DNA from: Flavobacterium sp. LHD-80
Lineage (GTDB): Bacteria; Bacteroidota; Bacteroidia; Flavobacteriales; Flavobacteriaceae
Assembly: GCF_030929605.1 (NCBI RefSeq)
Contig: NZ_JAVFVS010000004.1
Location: 124,001-188,000, forward strand
Direction of reading: 5' to 3'
DNA: 64,000 nucleotides
The notes below the pieces were generated by a model, which was given only the letters and a program-made list of their open reading frames with translations, ran no database searches and was not told where the DNA came from. Within the stretch, counting starts at the first letter, position 1; each line of letters begins with the position of its first letter. Shown here piece by piece: positions 27,289-37,502 of the stretch. The position numbers were made by a program, and so were the translations under genes.

Positions 27289-30200
27289 ATGATAACAAAC
27301 CAACGATTATTTTTTTATTGCAACTTTTTGTTGCCAAAAAAAGAATGGATTTTAGCATTAGTAATGCTGCTTTTTTCTGTTAATCAAATGTCGGCTCAAG
27401 GCAAAACGATTAACGGAGTTGTTACCTCGGCTCAGGATAAATTGCCTTTGCCGGGTGTTAATATTATGATTAAAGGAACCAAAACCGTTACAACAACTGG
27501 TTTTGATGGAGAGTATTCGATTAAAGCATCTGCTGGAGATGTTTTAGTTTTTTCATTTATAGGATTTCAAAACCAAGAAATCACAGTAGGAAATCAATCA
27601 AAAATTGACCTTGCATTAGGAGAAGACACAAATAAACTTAATGAAGTAGTAGTTGTAGGTTACGGTACACAAAAGAAAGCCGATCTTACCGGTTCAATTG
27701 GTGTAGTTGACATGGAAGCAGCTAAGAAAACTGTAACGTATGATCCTGCAAAAATGCTTCAGGGACAGGTTGCGGGTGTAACAGTACAATCATCTGGAGA
27801 ACCTGGAGGATTTGTCAACGTTAAAATTAGAGGTATCAATTCGTTCACAAATAACAACCCTCTTTTTGTTATTGACGGAATGATCGTATCAAACCCAAAT
27901 GACTTCGCGCCTGGAGATATCGAATCGATGCAGGTTTTAAAAGATGCATCTGCTGCCGCTATTTATGGTGTTCAAGGAGCAAACGGAGTTGTAATTATTA
28001 CGACTAAAAAAGGTAAAAGCGGTAAATTAGACATTAAATATAAATCGCTTGTAGGTTTCCAAAATGTGGCTAGAAAATGGGACTTGACAGACAGAGTTGG
28101 ATATCAAAAAATTACTACTGCTGCGGAGTTAAATGCTGGACTTGGAATTGCTCCAGGAAACAATCCGGCTAGTCCATCATACATTAATAATGTTGATACA
28201 AACTGGCAAAATGAGGCTTTCCAAACAGGTCTTGTAGAAAACCATTCGCTTACTTTTAGTGGTGGTGCTGAAACTTTAGGTTATAACTTAAATACCGATT
28301 ATTTCAAAAACACTAGTTATTTGAATTCGCCTCAGGATTATGAAAGATTTTCAGCTAATTTGAATTTATACGGTAAAAAAGGGAAATTCAAATACGGTTC
28401 AAAAATTGGCTACACTAAATCGGATAAAGAAAACTTTAATGAATACAACGCTGGAGAATCGGCAATTGTTGATTTATTAGGAGCCATTCCAACAATGAAA
28501 GTTTACGATCCAAACAGACTTGGTGGATACGGTGGAACTGACAATTTAACGCAGAGAGCCATCTCGATGAACGTTATTGGTTATAATAACTTGATTACAA
28601 ACAATGGACAAAGAAGCCGTTTTATTGGAGATCTTTGGGGAGAATTGGAAATCATTAAAGGTTTAAAATATAAACTAGACTTAAGTTATGACAGATTGGA
28701 TTTTCAAAACAGAAAATTCATTCCGCCAAGTGATTTAGGATGGTATTATATCACAACAAATGACGAAGCTTCTTTAGATGTTGACAATGGAAATCAGCAA
28801 AGAACGTTCGTAAACAACTTATTGACTTACGAAATTACTTTAGACAAGCACAAAATTGATGCTTTAGGAGGTTGGATTCAAGAAAGAAATGATTACTACA
28901 GACATTGGTCAAGAGGTGTTGGGTATACTCCTGGCGAAATCAGCCAAATTCAATATGCTGATGCAACAAGTGCTGGTGAATACAAAAACACACTTACAAA
29001 CATCTCTTTCTTAAGCCGTTTGAATTATTCTTATGATGACCGTTATTTTGTTACTGGAAACTTCAGACAAGATAAAACGTCTCTTTTCAGTGAAGACAAT
29101 AATACAGCAAATTTCTACTCTTTTTCTGGAGCATGGAAATTAAGCAACGAGAAATTCATCCACTTGCCAGAATGGTTTAATACTATTAAAATTAGAGGAG
29201 GATATGGAGAATTAGGTAACAACACACTTGGAGTTTATGCTTATTCGCCAACAATCAATGCTTTTGCTGGATATGATTTCAACAATGCACTGGCACCTGG
29301 AACAACAGTTGTAAGTGCTATCGACCCAAATGTACACTGGGAAAAAACAGCCACTTCAAACGTTGCTGTTGAGCTTGGATTCTTAGATAATGATTTACAA
29401 ATAACAGCTGAATACTATCAGAAAAAATCAACTGATTTATTGATTGGAGTTCCGTTGCCTTATTCAACTGGAGCATTCCCAGCAAGTATTACAACAAATG
29501 CTGGAGCGGTTAAAAATAGCGGTTTTGAGTTTACGGCTACTTACAACAACAATCACCACGAGTTTAAATACAATATTTCGGCAAACTTAGGAACTTTGAA
29601 AAATGAGGTATTGCAAATTGGTCTTGACGGAAATCCAATTTATGGTGCAGCTTCAAAAACAGAAGTTGGAAGATCAATTGGAGAACTTTATACGTATCAA
29701 GTTGCTGGAATTTTCCAAAACGCGGCTGATTTAGCTTCATCACCAACTCAAACTAATGCAGGTGTGGGAGATCTTAAATTCGCGGATTTGAATGGTGACG
29801 GCCAAATTACTGATGCCGATAGAAAGTTTATGGGAGTTGCAATTCCTAAATATAGCTACGGAATCAATTTTGGTGCAAACTACAAAAATTGGGATTTCTC
29901 AATGTTCTGGCAAGGTTCAGGAGGAAACAAAGTATTCAACGGATTGTATCGTAATTTAATGACGGAGCAATATGGAAATAGCCATGTTGATGCCTTGAAT
30001 TACTGGACGCCAACGAATACAAATACAAATGTGCCTCGTCCTATTATTGGAGATCCAAACGGAAATGCAAGAGATTCTGACAGGTTTATTGAAAGCGGTG
30101 ATTACATCAAATTACAGACATTGGAAATCGGTTATGAGCTTCCATTGCCAAAAGATTTGTTTATTCAAAAAGCGAAACTGTATGTGAATGGTCAAAATTT

Positions 30201-30333
30201 ATGGATCATCAGCAAATACAGAGGTTACGATCCTGATTTTAATTACAATGACGGATTATTTTCTAGAGGATATGATGCTGGATCATTCCCAAATCCAAGA
30301 ACAATTTCTTTGGGTGTTGAAGTAACTTTTTAA
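27289..30333 (+). CDS. SusC-like TonB-dependent outer-membrane receptor (arabinan)
   Basis: This 1014-aa protein has an N-terminal signal segment ending near MSAQGK (residue 36), then a carboxypeptidase-D-like domain (about 40-115), a plug domain with NEVVVVGYGTQKKADLTG, and a long beta-barrel ending in aromatic VEVTF as usual for outer-membrane barrels. It imports oligosaccharides with the SusD partner encoded 30 bases downstream. Neighbouring arabinan hydrolases give the substrate. The long signal region (36 aa) is normal for this family. Confidence 0.95.
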   Translation: MITNQRLFFYCNFLLPKKEWILALVMLLFSVNQMSAQGKTINGVVTSAQDKLPLPGVNIMIKGTKTVTTTGFDGEYSIKASAGDVLVFSFIGFQNQEITVGNQSKIDLALGEDTNKLNEVVVVGYGTQKKADLTGSIGVVDMEAAKKTVTYDPAKMLQGQVAGVTVQSSGEPGGFVNVKIRGINSFTNNNPLFVIDGMIVSNPNDFAPGDIESMQVLKDASAAAIYGVQGANGVVIITTKKGKSGKLDIKYKSLVGFQNVARKWDLTDRVGYQKITTAAELNAGLGIAPGNNPASPSYINNVDTNWQNEAFQTGLVENHSLTFSGGAETLGYNLNTDYFKNTSYLNSPQDYERFSANLNLYGKKGKFKYGSKIGYTKSDKENFNEYNAGESAIVDLLGAIPTMKVYDPNRLGGYGGTDNLTQRAISMNVIGYNNLITNNGQRSRFIGDLWGELEIIKGLKYKLDLSYDRLDFQNRKFIPPSDLGWYYITTNDEASLDVDNGNQQRTFVNNLLTYEITLDKHKIDALGGWIQERNDYYRHWSRGVGYTPGEISQIQYADATSAGEYKNTLTNISFLSRLNYSYDDRYFVTGNFRQDKTSLFSEDNNTANFYSFSGAWKLSNEKFIHLPEWFNTIKIRGGYGELGNNTLGVYAYSPTINAFAGYDFNNALAPGTTVVSAIDPNVHWEKTATSNVAVELGFLDNDLQITAEYYQKKSTDLLIGVPLPYSTGAFPASITTNAGAVKNSGFEFTATYNNNHHEFKYNISANLGTLKNEVLQIGLDGNPIYGAASKTEVGRSIGELYTYQVAGIFQNAADLASSPTQTNAGVGDLKFADLNGDGQITDADRKFMGVAIPKYSYGINFGANYKNWDFSMFWQGSGGNKVFNGLYRNLMTEQYGNSHVDALNYWTPTNTNTNVPRPIIGDPNGNARDSDRFIESGDYIKLQTLEIGYELPLPKDLFIQKAKLYVNGQNLWIISKYRGYDPDFNYNDGLFSRGYDAGSFPNPRTISLGVEVTF

Positions 30334-30363
30334 ACTAGCTTAACCAATTAAAAACGTATTAAA

Positions 30364-31926
30364 ATGAAATATAAAGTATTTAACTATATAACAGTTTTCT
30401 TTTCACTGGCTCTTGTAACTACAAGCTGTGTTGATAATGAAGACTTGCTTCAAGTGGACCCTAACGTTGAAACCGCAGGTTCATTTTGGAAAACAGATCA
30501 AGATGCTATTGAAGGAGTAAACGCTGCTTACGGAAGTTTGCTTACTGATGGTACGTATATGAGAAGTACACCTTTGCTTTTAGATTTAAAAGGAGATGAT
30601 ACACGAAGCAACAGCCCTTGGGGAGCAATGTATAACGTTGGACGTTTCAATTCAAATCCTACAGATCCTGCAATTTATGGCTGGGCTTTTGAAACGTATT
30701 ATCAAGGAATTTATCGTGCCAATCAAGTTTTGACAAATGTTCCAGAAATACAATTTACAGATGCAGCTCTTAAAAACAGAATTTTAGGACAAGCATATTT
30801 TTTAAGAGGATTGTATTTATTTCATGCGGTAAACATGTTTAAAAATGTACCTCTTCCAACAGAAATAAAATTATACACACCACAAAAAACAGAAGCGGAA
30901 GGTTGGGCACAGGTTATTGCTGATTTTAAAGCTGCAGCCGAATTATTGCCAACATCATATGATGCCGTTACTGGAATCGATAAAGGTCAGAAAGGACGTG
31001 CTACAAAAGGAGCTGCTTTAGGATATTTAGGAAAAGCGTATTTGTTTACTAAAGATTTTGCAAACGCAAAAACGACTTTTAAACAAGTAATTGATTTAGG
31101 AGTTTATTCATTAGTTTCAAACTATCGTGACAACTTTACTACTGCTAATGAAAACAATTCTGAATCTCTTTTTGAAGTACAATTCAGCAGAGATGCAGGT
31201 GGAGTTGATTTAGGATGGGGCGGTGCACCAGCTTCTGGTTGGGGGAAAACTTCTGCCCGCGCTATTACTTATGCGCCAAGAGCTTTTGGATGGACAGACG
31301 TACAGCCAACATGGACACTGTTTAATGAATATCAGCAGGAAAAAACAAAAACAAATGCTGTTGATCCGCGTTTAGATGCTACTATTTTTTACAATAAACC
31401 AGGCGGTATGCAATTATACGGTAAAGATTTTGCGACTTTTTACGCAACAAGTCCAGCCGATTTAAATGATATCTTCTGCAGAAAATACCAAAACTCAGAT
31501 GGTCAATTTGCTGATGAGTATGATTGGCGTTCAGGAATCAATGAGCGTTTGTTGAGATATGCTGATATTTTATTAATGTATGCTGAAACTTTAAACGAAA
31601 CTGGAGATACTCCTGGAGCTTACACTTACATTCAAATGGTAAGAAACAGAGTTAACTTGCCAGATTTAGCAACAGCAAAACCAGGAATGAATCAAGCGCA
31701 GATGAGAGATCAAATTGGTCACGAAAGATTCTTAGAATTCCCTCTTGAAGGTCACCGTTTTGATGATATTCGTCGTTGGGGATGGCTTCAGGATGCTACA
31801 AAACTAGCTTGGTTAAAAACAAGAGATGTAGAATTCAATTCATATGCAGCAGGAAGAGAATTTTTCCCAATTCCGCAATTAGAAATGGATAACAATCCAG
31901 GAACGAAACAAAATGACAGTTATTAA
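30364..31926 (+). CDS. SusD-like surface glycan-binding lipoprotein
   Basis: This 520-aa protein has a lipoprotein signal with Cys22 after LALVTTS, TPR-like helices and the SusD/RagB C-terminal region (for example the LEFPLEGHRFDDIRRWG stretch). It forms the lid of the SusC transporter and binds arabinan oligosaccharides at the cell surface. It follows susC directly in the operon. Confidence 0.95.
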   Translation: MKYKVFNYITVFFSLALVTTSCVDNEDLLQVDPNVETAGSFWKTDQDAIEGVNAAYGSLLTDGTYMRSTPLLLDLKGDDTRSNSPWGAMYNVGRFNSNPTDPAIYGWAFETYYQGIYRANQVLTNVPEIQFTDAALKNRILGQAYFLRGLYLFHAVNMFKNVPLPTEIKLYTPQKTEAEGWAQVIADFKAAAELLPTSYDAVTGIDKGQKGRATKGAALGYLGKAYLFTKDFANAKTTFKQVIDLGVYSLVSNYRDNFTTANENNSESLFEVQFSRDAGGVDLGWGGAPASGWGKTSARAITYAPRAFGWTDVQPTWTLFNEYQQEKTKTNAVDPRLDATIFYNKPGGMQLYGKDFATFYATSPADLNDIFCRKYQNSDGQFADEYDWRSGINERLLRYADILLMYAETLNETGDTPGAYTYIQMVRNRVNLPDLATAKPGMNQAQMRDQIGHERFLEFPLEGHRFDDIRRWGWLQDATKLAWLKTRDVEFNSYAAGREFFPIPQLEMDNNPGTKQNDSY

Positions 31927-32071
31927 AAAAGTTTTCAGTTTTCAGTTTCCAGTCACAGTCTCCACTGAGACCGAGACTGAAAACTGCGACTAAATATTAT
32001 TTGAATTAGTTATACTTAATATCATGTGGAGGCTTCAAAATCTTCACATGATATTATAACATAAAAACATT

Positions 32072-33619
32072 ATGAAAAAAGCACTTTTAATTACCTTTCT
32101 TATTACCCTTTGTAATCAGGTTAGTTTTGCCCAAAATCAAACCACAGTTGTTACCATAAAAAATAATGCTGATGCGCCAGTAATCAACAAAAACATTTAC
32201 GGACATTTTGCAGAACACTTAGGACGCTGTATTTACGGCGGATTTTTTGTTGGAGATACTTCAAAAATACCAAACACAAATGGAGTAAGAAATGACATTA
32301 TTGCTGCTTTAAAAGATTTGAAAATTCCGAATTTAAGATGGCCGGGCGGTTGTTTTGCCGACACATATCATTGGAAAGACGGAATTGGACCAAAAGAACA
32401 ACGACCAACAATTGTAAACAAATGGTGGGGCGGTGTAACAGAAGACAACAGTTTTGGAACTCATGATTTCCTTAACATGTGCGAACTTCTAGGAGCTGAA
32501 CCGTATTTGTCAGGAAATGTTGGAAGCGGAACTGTTCAGGAATTAGCAGACTGGGTTCAGTACACGAATTTTGGAGGCAAAAGTCCGATGAGTGATTTGC
32601 GTCAAAAAAATGGAAGAAAAGAACCTTGGAAAGTTAAATTCTGGGGAGTTGGTAATGAAGCTTGGGGATGCGGAGGAAATATGACAGCAGAATATTACGC
32701 TGGCGAATACAGAAAATTTGCAACATTCATGTCGGATTGGGAAAATACTGGCGGATTGACACGCATCGCGTCAGGTTCAAACAGTGCCGATTATAATTGG
32801 ACAGAAGTTTTAATGAAAAATATTCCACTGAATATGTTAGGCGGTGTTGGAGTGCATCATTATGCTGTAATCGAATGGGCTAAAAAAGGTGATGACCGAG
32901 ATTTTACAGAAGAAGGTTATTTCAAAACAATGAAATCGGCTTTAAAAATGGAAGAGCTTGTAACAAAGCATTCTGCTATAATGGACAAATACGATCCTCA
33001 GAAAAAAGTGGCCATGATGGTTGATGAATGGGGCGGCTGGTACGAAGTGGAAAAAGGAACAAATCCTGGATTTTTATATCAGCAAAATACAATGCGTGAT
33101 GCAGTTTTAGCTGGAGCAACACTTAATATTTTCAATAACCATGCAGACAGAGTTAAAATGGCAAACTTGGCTCAATGTGTAAATGTTTTGCAAGCTGTAA
33201 TCTTAACAGATAAAGCAAAAATGATTACTACGCCAACGTATCACGTAATGAAAATGTACAGCGTTCATCAAGATGCTAAATTATTGCCGGTAAGTTTTAC
33301 TTCTCCAAATTATACTTTTAACGGAGAAACACTTCCTGCAGTTTCAGCAGCGGCTTCAAAAGATAAAAATGGAGCAGTTCATATTTCTTTAGTAAACGTT
33401 GATGCTAAAAACAAAAACAAAATAGAAATTTATGTAAATGAACTTGGTGTTAAAAATTTCACAGGAATAGTTTTAACATCGGCTAAATTACAAGATTACA
33501 ATTCATTCGATACACCAAACAAAATTGTTCCAACAGTTTTTAAAGGTTTCGAAAACAAAAAAGGAAAACTTGAAATCACAATTCCTCCTTTCTCAGTTGT
33601 TGTTTTAGAAGGAAAATAA
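32072..33619 (+). CDS. GH51 alpha-L-arabinofuranosidase, exported
   Basis: This 515-aa GH51 enzyme has a signal peptide (MKKALLITFLITLCNQVSFA). The acid/base is Glu196 in GVGNEAWG and the nucleophile is Glu319 in MVDEWGG. It removes terminal arabinofuranose from arabinan and arabino-oligosaccharides. It follows the SusD gene after 145 bases containing short repeats and comes before a GH43 gene at 12 bases. Confidence 0.93.
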   Translation: MKKALLITFLITLCNQVSFAQNQTTVVTIKNNADAPVINKNIYGHFAEHLGRCIYGGFFVGDTSKIPNTNGVRNDIIAALKDLKIPNLRWPGGCFADTYHWKDGIGPKEQRPTIVNKWWGGVTEDNSFGTHDFLNMCELLGAEPYLSGNVGSGTVQELADWVQYTNFGGKSPMSDLRQKNGRKEPWKVKFWGVGNEAWGCGGNMTAEYYAGEYRKFATFMSDWENTGGLTRIASGSNSADYNWTEVLMKNIPLNMLGGVGVHHYAVIEWAKKGDDRDFTEEGYFKTMKSALKMEELVTKHSAIMDKYDPQKKVAMMVDEWGGWYEVEKGTNPGFLYQQNTMRDAVLAGATLNIFNNHADRVKMANLAQCVNVLQAVILTDKAKMITTPTYHVMKMYSVHQDAKLLPVSFTSPNYTFNGETLPAVSAAASKDKNGAVHISLVNVDAKNKNKIEIYVNELGVKNFTGIVLTSAKLQDYNSFDTPNKIVPTVFKGFENKKGKLEITIPPFSVVVLEGK

Positions 33620-33631
33620 AAAAATATAAAG

Positions 33632-35257
33632 ATGAAAAAATCAAATTCCATTCTAAAAATAGTGCCGTATATCGGATTGTTTTTAGGTGCGTTATTGGTG
33701 TTTGGCTGTTCGAGCGACAGTCCTGATACACCTGTAACTCCAGATCCGCCGGTAGTGGTTGATCCGCCAGTGGTTACGCCAGCTTTTCCGGGGCCAACTT
33801 ATGCAGATAATTATACTTCAATTTCAAGTTGGGGAAGCAGATCGCAATGGAATTTGGCCAACGTGCACGATCCATCTGTGGAAAAATCTGGGGAATATTA
33901 TTATATGTACCAAACGGATGCTTCTTATGGAAATGCGCATGAAGGCAACGGACATTTTTTCTACAGAAGATCAAAAGATTTAATCAATTGGGAATTCATC
34001 GGATCTTCGATGACTACAGCTCCGGCTTGGGTAAAAGATTCTTTGAACAACAAAAGAGCAAGAATGAATCCGGCACTTCCTCCAATCACAAATCCGAGTT
34101 ATGGATATTGGGCGCCTTGCGTTCGAAAAGTTGGAAACAAATTCAGAATGTATTACAGCATTGTCGTTACAAATCCAATTACAGGAACTGATACGAATAC
34201 TTCTTGGTCAGAACGCGCTTTTATTGGCTTGGCCGAAACCGATGATTTGGCTTCAAATAATTGGATTGACAAAGGAATGGTTGTTTGCTCTGAACCAGAC
34301 GGCGTAAAAAGTTACGTTCGAAATGGTGGAAACGATTGGGATGCTTATTTTAAATTCAACGCCATCGACCCGAGTTTTATCCAGACTCCCGAAGGCGATC
34401 AGTATTTAATTTACGGTTCTTGGCATTCTGGAATCGCAGCTTTAAAACTGGATCCAGCAACAGGAAAACCAGCTAAATTAAAAACAATTGATGATTACGG
34501 AGTACGAATTGCAGGCCGTGGAAACGTAAGTACAAATCGTTGGCAAGCTCTCGAAGGTCCAGAAATTATCTACAATCCAGACACACAATATTATTATTTG
34601 TTTTTGGCTTATGATGAATTGTCAGTTGCGTACAATACTCGTGTAGCACGTTCAAAAAGCATTTTAGGCCCGTATTTAACGATCAGCGGAAGCAGTATTA
34701 CAACTGGCGCTGAATGTTATCCAATGGTAACACATCCGTATCAATTTAAAAATCACACAGGCTGGGTTGGATTTGCGCATTGCGCTGTTTTTCAAAATCC
34801 AGATACAAAACAATGGTATTATGCTTCTCAGGCGCGTTTGCCTGAAGGTGTTGCAGGAATTGCAGTTTCAAACGCAGTAATGATGGGACATGTTCGCGCC
34901 ATTCAATGGACAGAAGATGGCTGGCCGGTTGTTGAAGCAGAACGTTACGCAGGAGTTCCCGCAACTACAATTACTGATGCAAATTTCGTAGGAACTTGGG
35001 AACAAATTACGATGAATTACCAATACAAAACGATGCAGAAATCAGGAACAATTTACCTAACTGCCGATAAAAAAGTAAGCGGTGATGCAACGGGAACATG
35101 GTCATACGACAGCACTAAAAAAATCTTAACGGTAAACGGAGTAAAATGCAACGTTTCTGATTCGTGGGATTGGGAATTAACAACCAGAAAAGTAACCTTG
35201 AGTTATTCTGGATACACCGCTGCCGGATTGCCTGTTTGGGGTAAAAAGATTAATTAG
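33632..35257 (+). CDS. GH43 arabinan endo-1,5-alpha-L-arabinosidase lipoprotein with C-terminal beta domain
   Basis: This 541-aa protein has a lipoprotein signal (Cys26 after LVFG) and a Pro/Val/Asp-rich linker (about 28-55) before the GH43 five-bladed propeller. A C-terminal beta-rich, lipocalin-like domain (about 445-541) is of the type found in two-domain endo-arabinanases. Surface anchoring with a linker suits initial attack on polymeric arabinan. Catalytic Asp/Glu residues are probably in ANVHDPSVEK near the start and in ALEGPEI. Confidence 0.88.
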   Translation: MKKSNSILKIVPYIGLFLGALLVFGCSSDSPDTPVTPDPPVVVDPPVVTPAFPGPTYADNYTSISSWGSRSQWNLANVHDPSVEKSGEYYYMYQTDASYGNAHEGNGHFFYRRSKDLINWEFIGSSMTTAPAWVKDSLNNKRARMNPALPPITNPSYGYWAPCVRKVGNKFRMYYSIVVTNPITGTDTNTSWSERAFIGLAETDDLASNNWIDKGMVVCSEPDGVKSYVRNGGNDWDAYFKFNAIDPSFIQTPEGDQYLIYGSWHSGIAALKLDPATGKPAKLKTIDDYGVRIAGRGNVSTNRWQALEGPEIIYNPDTQYYYLFLAYDELSVAYNTRVARSKSILGPYLTISGSSITTGAECYPMVTHPYQFKNHTGWVGFAHCAVFQNPDTKQWYYASQARLPEGVAGIAVSNAVMMGHVRAIQWTEDGWPVVEAERYAGVPATTITDANFVGTWEQITMNYQYKTMQKSGTIYLTADKKVSGDATGTWSYDSTKKILTVNGVKCNVSDSWDWELTTRKVTLSYSGYTAAGLPVWGKKIN

Positions 35258-35384
35258 AAAATAGAAAAATAGAAAAATAGAAAATTACAATTTTGAAAAT
35301 TCTAAAATAAAAATCTGCTCAATCTGCGAGAGAAAAAATAAGCCAGGAATTGCACAAATTTCCACAAATTATAATTCGAGAAAA

Positions 35385-35412
35385 TTTGTGCATCCCGATA
35401 GCTATCGGGAGT
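35385..35412. repeat. Palindromic repeat (cccgatagctatcggga)
   Basis: The palindrome cccgatagctatcggg, at 35395-35410, is a common dispersed repeat of Flavobacterium genomes in my experience. It sits just before the GH43 gene. Confidence 0.7.
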
Positions 35413-35432
35413 GGCAAAAAAACAAAACGATA

Positions 35433-36377
35433 ATGAAGAATCTATTTACAAGCCTTTCCATTTTGCTTTTATCGCTAGCAGGAACGGCACAATCGGTAAA
35501 ATTCAATAATCCAATTATCAAGGATCAATATACTGGTGATCCTGCAGCATTAGTTTACAAAGACAAAGTGTATTTATATGCCGGCCACGATGAAGCGCCA
35601 AATGATTTTAATTTTTATAAGATGAATGAATGGGTTGTGTATTCTTCTTCAGATATGAAAAAATGGGAATCGCATCCAGTGCCTTTAAAAGTGACGGATT
35701 TTAAATGGGCAAAAAGTGATGCGTGGGCTTCGCAGGTAATTGAAAGAAACGGAAAATTTTATTGGTTTGTAACGGTTGAACATGGTTCAGTTCACGGAAA
35801 AGCAATTGGAGTTGCAGTTTCCGATAGTCCGATCGGACCTTTTAAAGATGCTTTAGGAAAAGCCTTAATTACAAATGATATGACCAAATTTACCGATATA
35901 AGCTGGGATGATATCGATCCAACGGTTTATATCGATACTGATGGACAAGCTTATTTGTTTTGGGGAAATACCTCTTGTCATTATGCAAAATTAAAAGAGA
36001 ATATGACGGAACTTGACGGACCAATTCAGCATATTGAATTACCGCATTTTACAGAAGCACCATGGATTCACAAACACAAAGATTGGTATTATTTATCATA
36101 CGCTTATGAATTTCCCGAGAAAATCGCTTACGCCATGAGCAAATCAATAAATGGTCCGTGGGAATTCAAAGGAATTTTAAATGAATTGGCAGGAAACAGC
36201 AACACAAATCATCAGTCGATAATTGATTTTAAAGGACAGTCTTATTTTATCTATCACAACGGAGCTTCAATTCCACACGGAGGAAGTTTTAGAAGATCAG
36301 TTTGTGTAGACAAATTATTTTACAATAAAGACGGAACAATGAAACGAGTTGTAATGACATCTGAGGGAATTCAATAG
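35433..36377 (+). CDS. GH43-family arabinosidase, exported
   Basis: The protein (314 aa from ATG 35433) has a signal peptide (MKNLFTSLSILLLSLAGTAQ) and a GH43 propeller. Conserved acidic sites include the Asp of YTGDPAAL near the start, the Asp of DDIDPTV in the middle, and the Glu of FTEAPWI. It probably releases arabinose or arabino-oligosaccharides. A longer frame begins at 35388 but its first residues read through a palindromic repeat, so I chose the start before the signal peptide. Confidence 0.88.
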   Translation: MKNLFTSLSILLLSLAGTAQSVKFNNPIIKDQYTGDPAALVYKDKVYLYAGHDEAPNDFNFYKMNEWVVYSSSDMKKWESHPVPLKVTDFKWAKSDAWASQVIERNGKFYWFVTVEHGSVHGKAIGVAVSDSPIGPFKDALGKALITNDMTKFTDISWDDIDPTVYIDTDGQAYLFWGNTSCHYAKLKENMTELDGPIQHIELPHFTEAPWIHKHKDWYYLSYAYEFPEKIAYAMSKSINGPWEFKGILNELAGNSNTNHQSIIDFKGQSYFIYHNGASIPHGGSFRRSVCVDKLFYNKDGTMKRVVMTSEGIQ

Positions 36378-36507
36378 TTAGTAATCAGTGTTCAGTTTTT
36401 AGTGATCAGTCACAGTCGCAGTTTTCAGTTTGGATTTAGGAACTGCTTATATGTTCTGATAAAGTTTTCAGTTAAGGTTTAAACTTAAATTTACTTATAT
36501 CACTTAT

Positions 36508-37488
36508 ATGGTTTACAAAAATATAAAATATGCAATTTCAATTCTGATCTTTTTGATTGGCTTGGTTTCATTTGCGCAGGAAATAGTAGTTCACGATCCA
36601 GTTGTCATCAAACAAAAAGACACTTATTATTTGTATTGCACCGGAAATGGAATCAGTGTTTTCAGCTCAAAAGATTTAAAAAAGTGGGACAAACAGCCTC
36701 AGGTTTTCAAAGAAAAACCCGTTTGGGCAGATGGCGTTGCAACCGATTTTAAAAATCATATTTGGGCGCCGGATATTTCATTTCATAACAACATTTATTA
36801 CCTGTATTATTCGGTTTCGGCTTTCGCCAAAAATACTTCGGCGATTGGCGTTGCGACCAATACAACTTTAGATCCAAACGATAAAAATTACAAATGGGTC
36901 GATCAGGGAATTGTAATTCAGTCACAACCAAACAGAGATATGTGGAATGCCATTGATCCGAATTTAATCTTCGATGAAAACAATACGCCTTGGCTTTCTT
37001 TCGGTTCTTTTTGGGAAGGATTAAAAATGGTAAAATTAAATCCCGATTTAAAATCGATTGCTCAGCCACAGGAATGGCACACGATTTCAAAAAGAAAAAG
37101 AACTTTTGAATTAGCTGATTCTGATCCTGGAGACGGCGCGCTCGAAGCTCCTTTTATCTTTAAGAAAAACGGTTATTATTATCAGTTTCTTTCTTGGGAT
37201 TTGTGTTGTCGCGGAGAAAAAAGCACGTATAAAGTGGTGGTTGGAAGATCTAAAAATGTGACAGGTCCTTATGTGGATAAAGATGGAAAATTATTAATCG
37301 AAGGTGGCGGAAGCATCGTAGTTCAAGGCGATGAAAATTACTTTGGCGTAGGCCATAACAGCGCTTATACATTTGACGGTAAGGATTATATTTTTTACCA
37401 CGCCTACGAAAAAAAGTCAAACGGAACGCCAAGATTAGTCGTTAAAGAAATACAATGGGATGCCAATTTATGGCCCGTTTTAAAATAG
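36508..37488 (+). CDS. GH43 endo-1,5-alpha-L-arabinanase, exported
   Basis: This 326-aa single-domain GH43 protein has an N-terminal signal segment ending near SFAQE. HDPVVIK near residue 29 carries the catalytic Asp and ALEAPFIF near residue 212 carries the catalytic Glu. Closest in type to short endo-arabinanases, it would trim arabino-oligosaccharides in the periplasm. It lies 14 bases before the GH127 gene. The 130 bases upstream hold short direct repeats of cagttttcagt type. Confidence 0.88.
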   Translation: MVYKNIKYAISILIFLIGLVSFAQEIVVHDPVVIKQKDTYYLYCTGNGISVFSSKDLKKWDKQPQVFKEKPVWADGVATDFKNHIWAPDISFHNNIYYLYYSVSAFAKNTSAIGVATNTTLDPNDKNYKWVDQGIVIQSQPNRDMWNAIDPNLIFDENNTPWLSFGSFWEGLKMVKLNPDLKSIAQPQEWHTISKRKRTFELADSDPGDGALEAPFIFKKNGYYYQFLSWDLCCRGEKSTYKVVVGRSKNVTGPYVDKDGKLLIEGGGSIVVQGDENYFGVGHNSAYTFDGKDYIFYHAYEKKSNGTPRLVVKEIQWDANLWPVLK

Positions 37489-37502
37489 AATAAACTAATA
37501 AA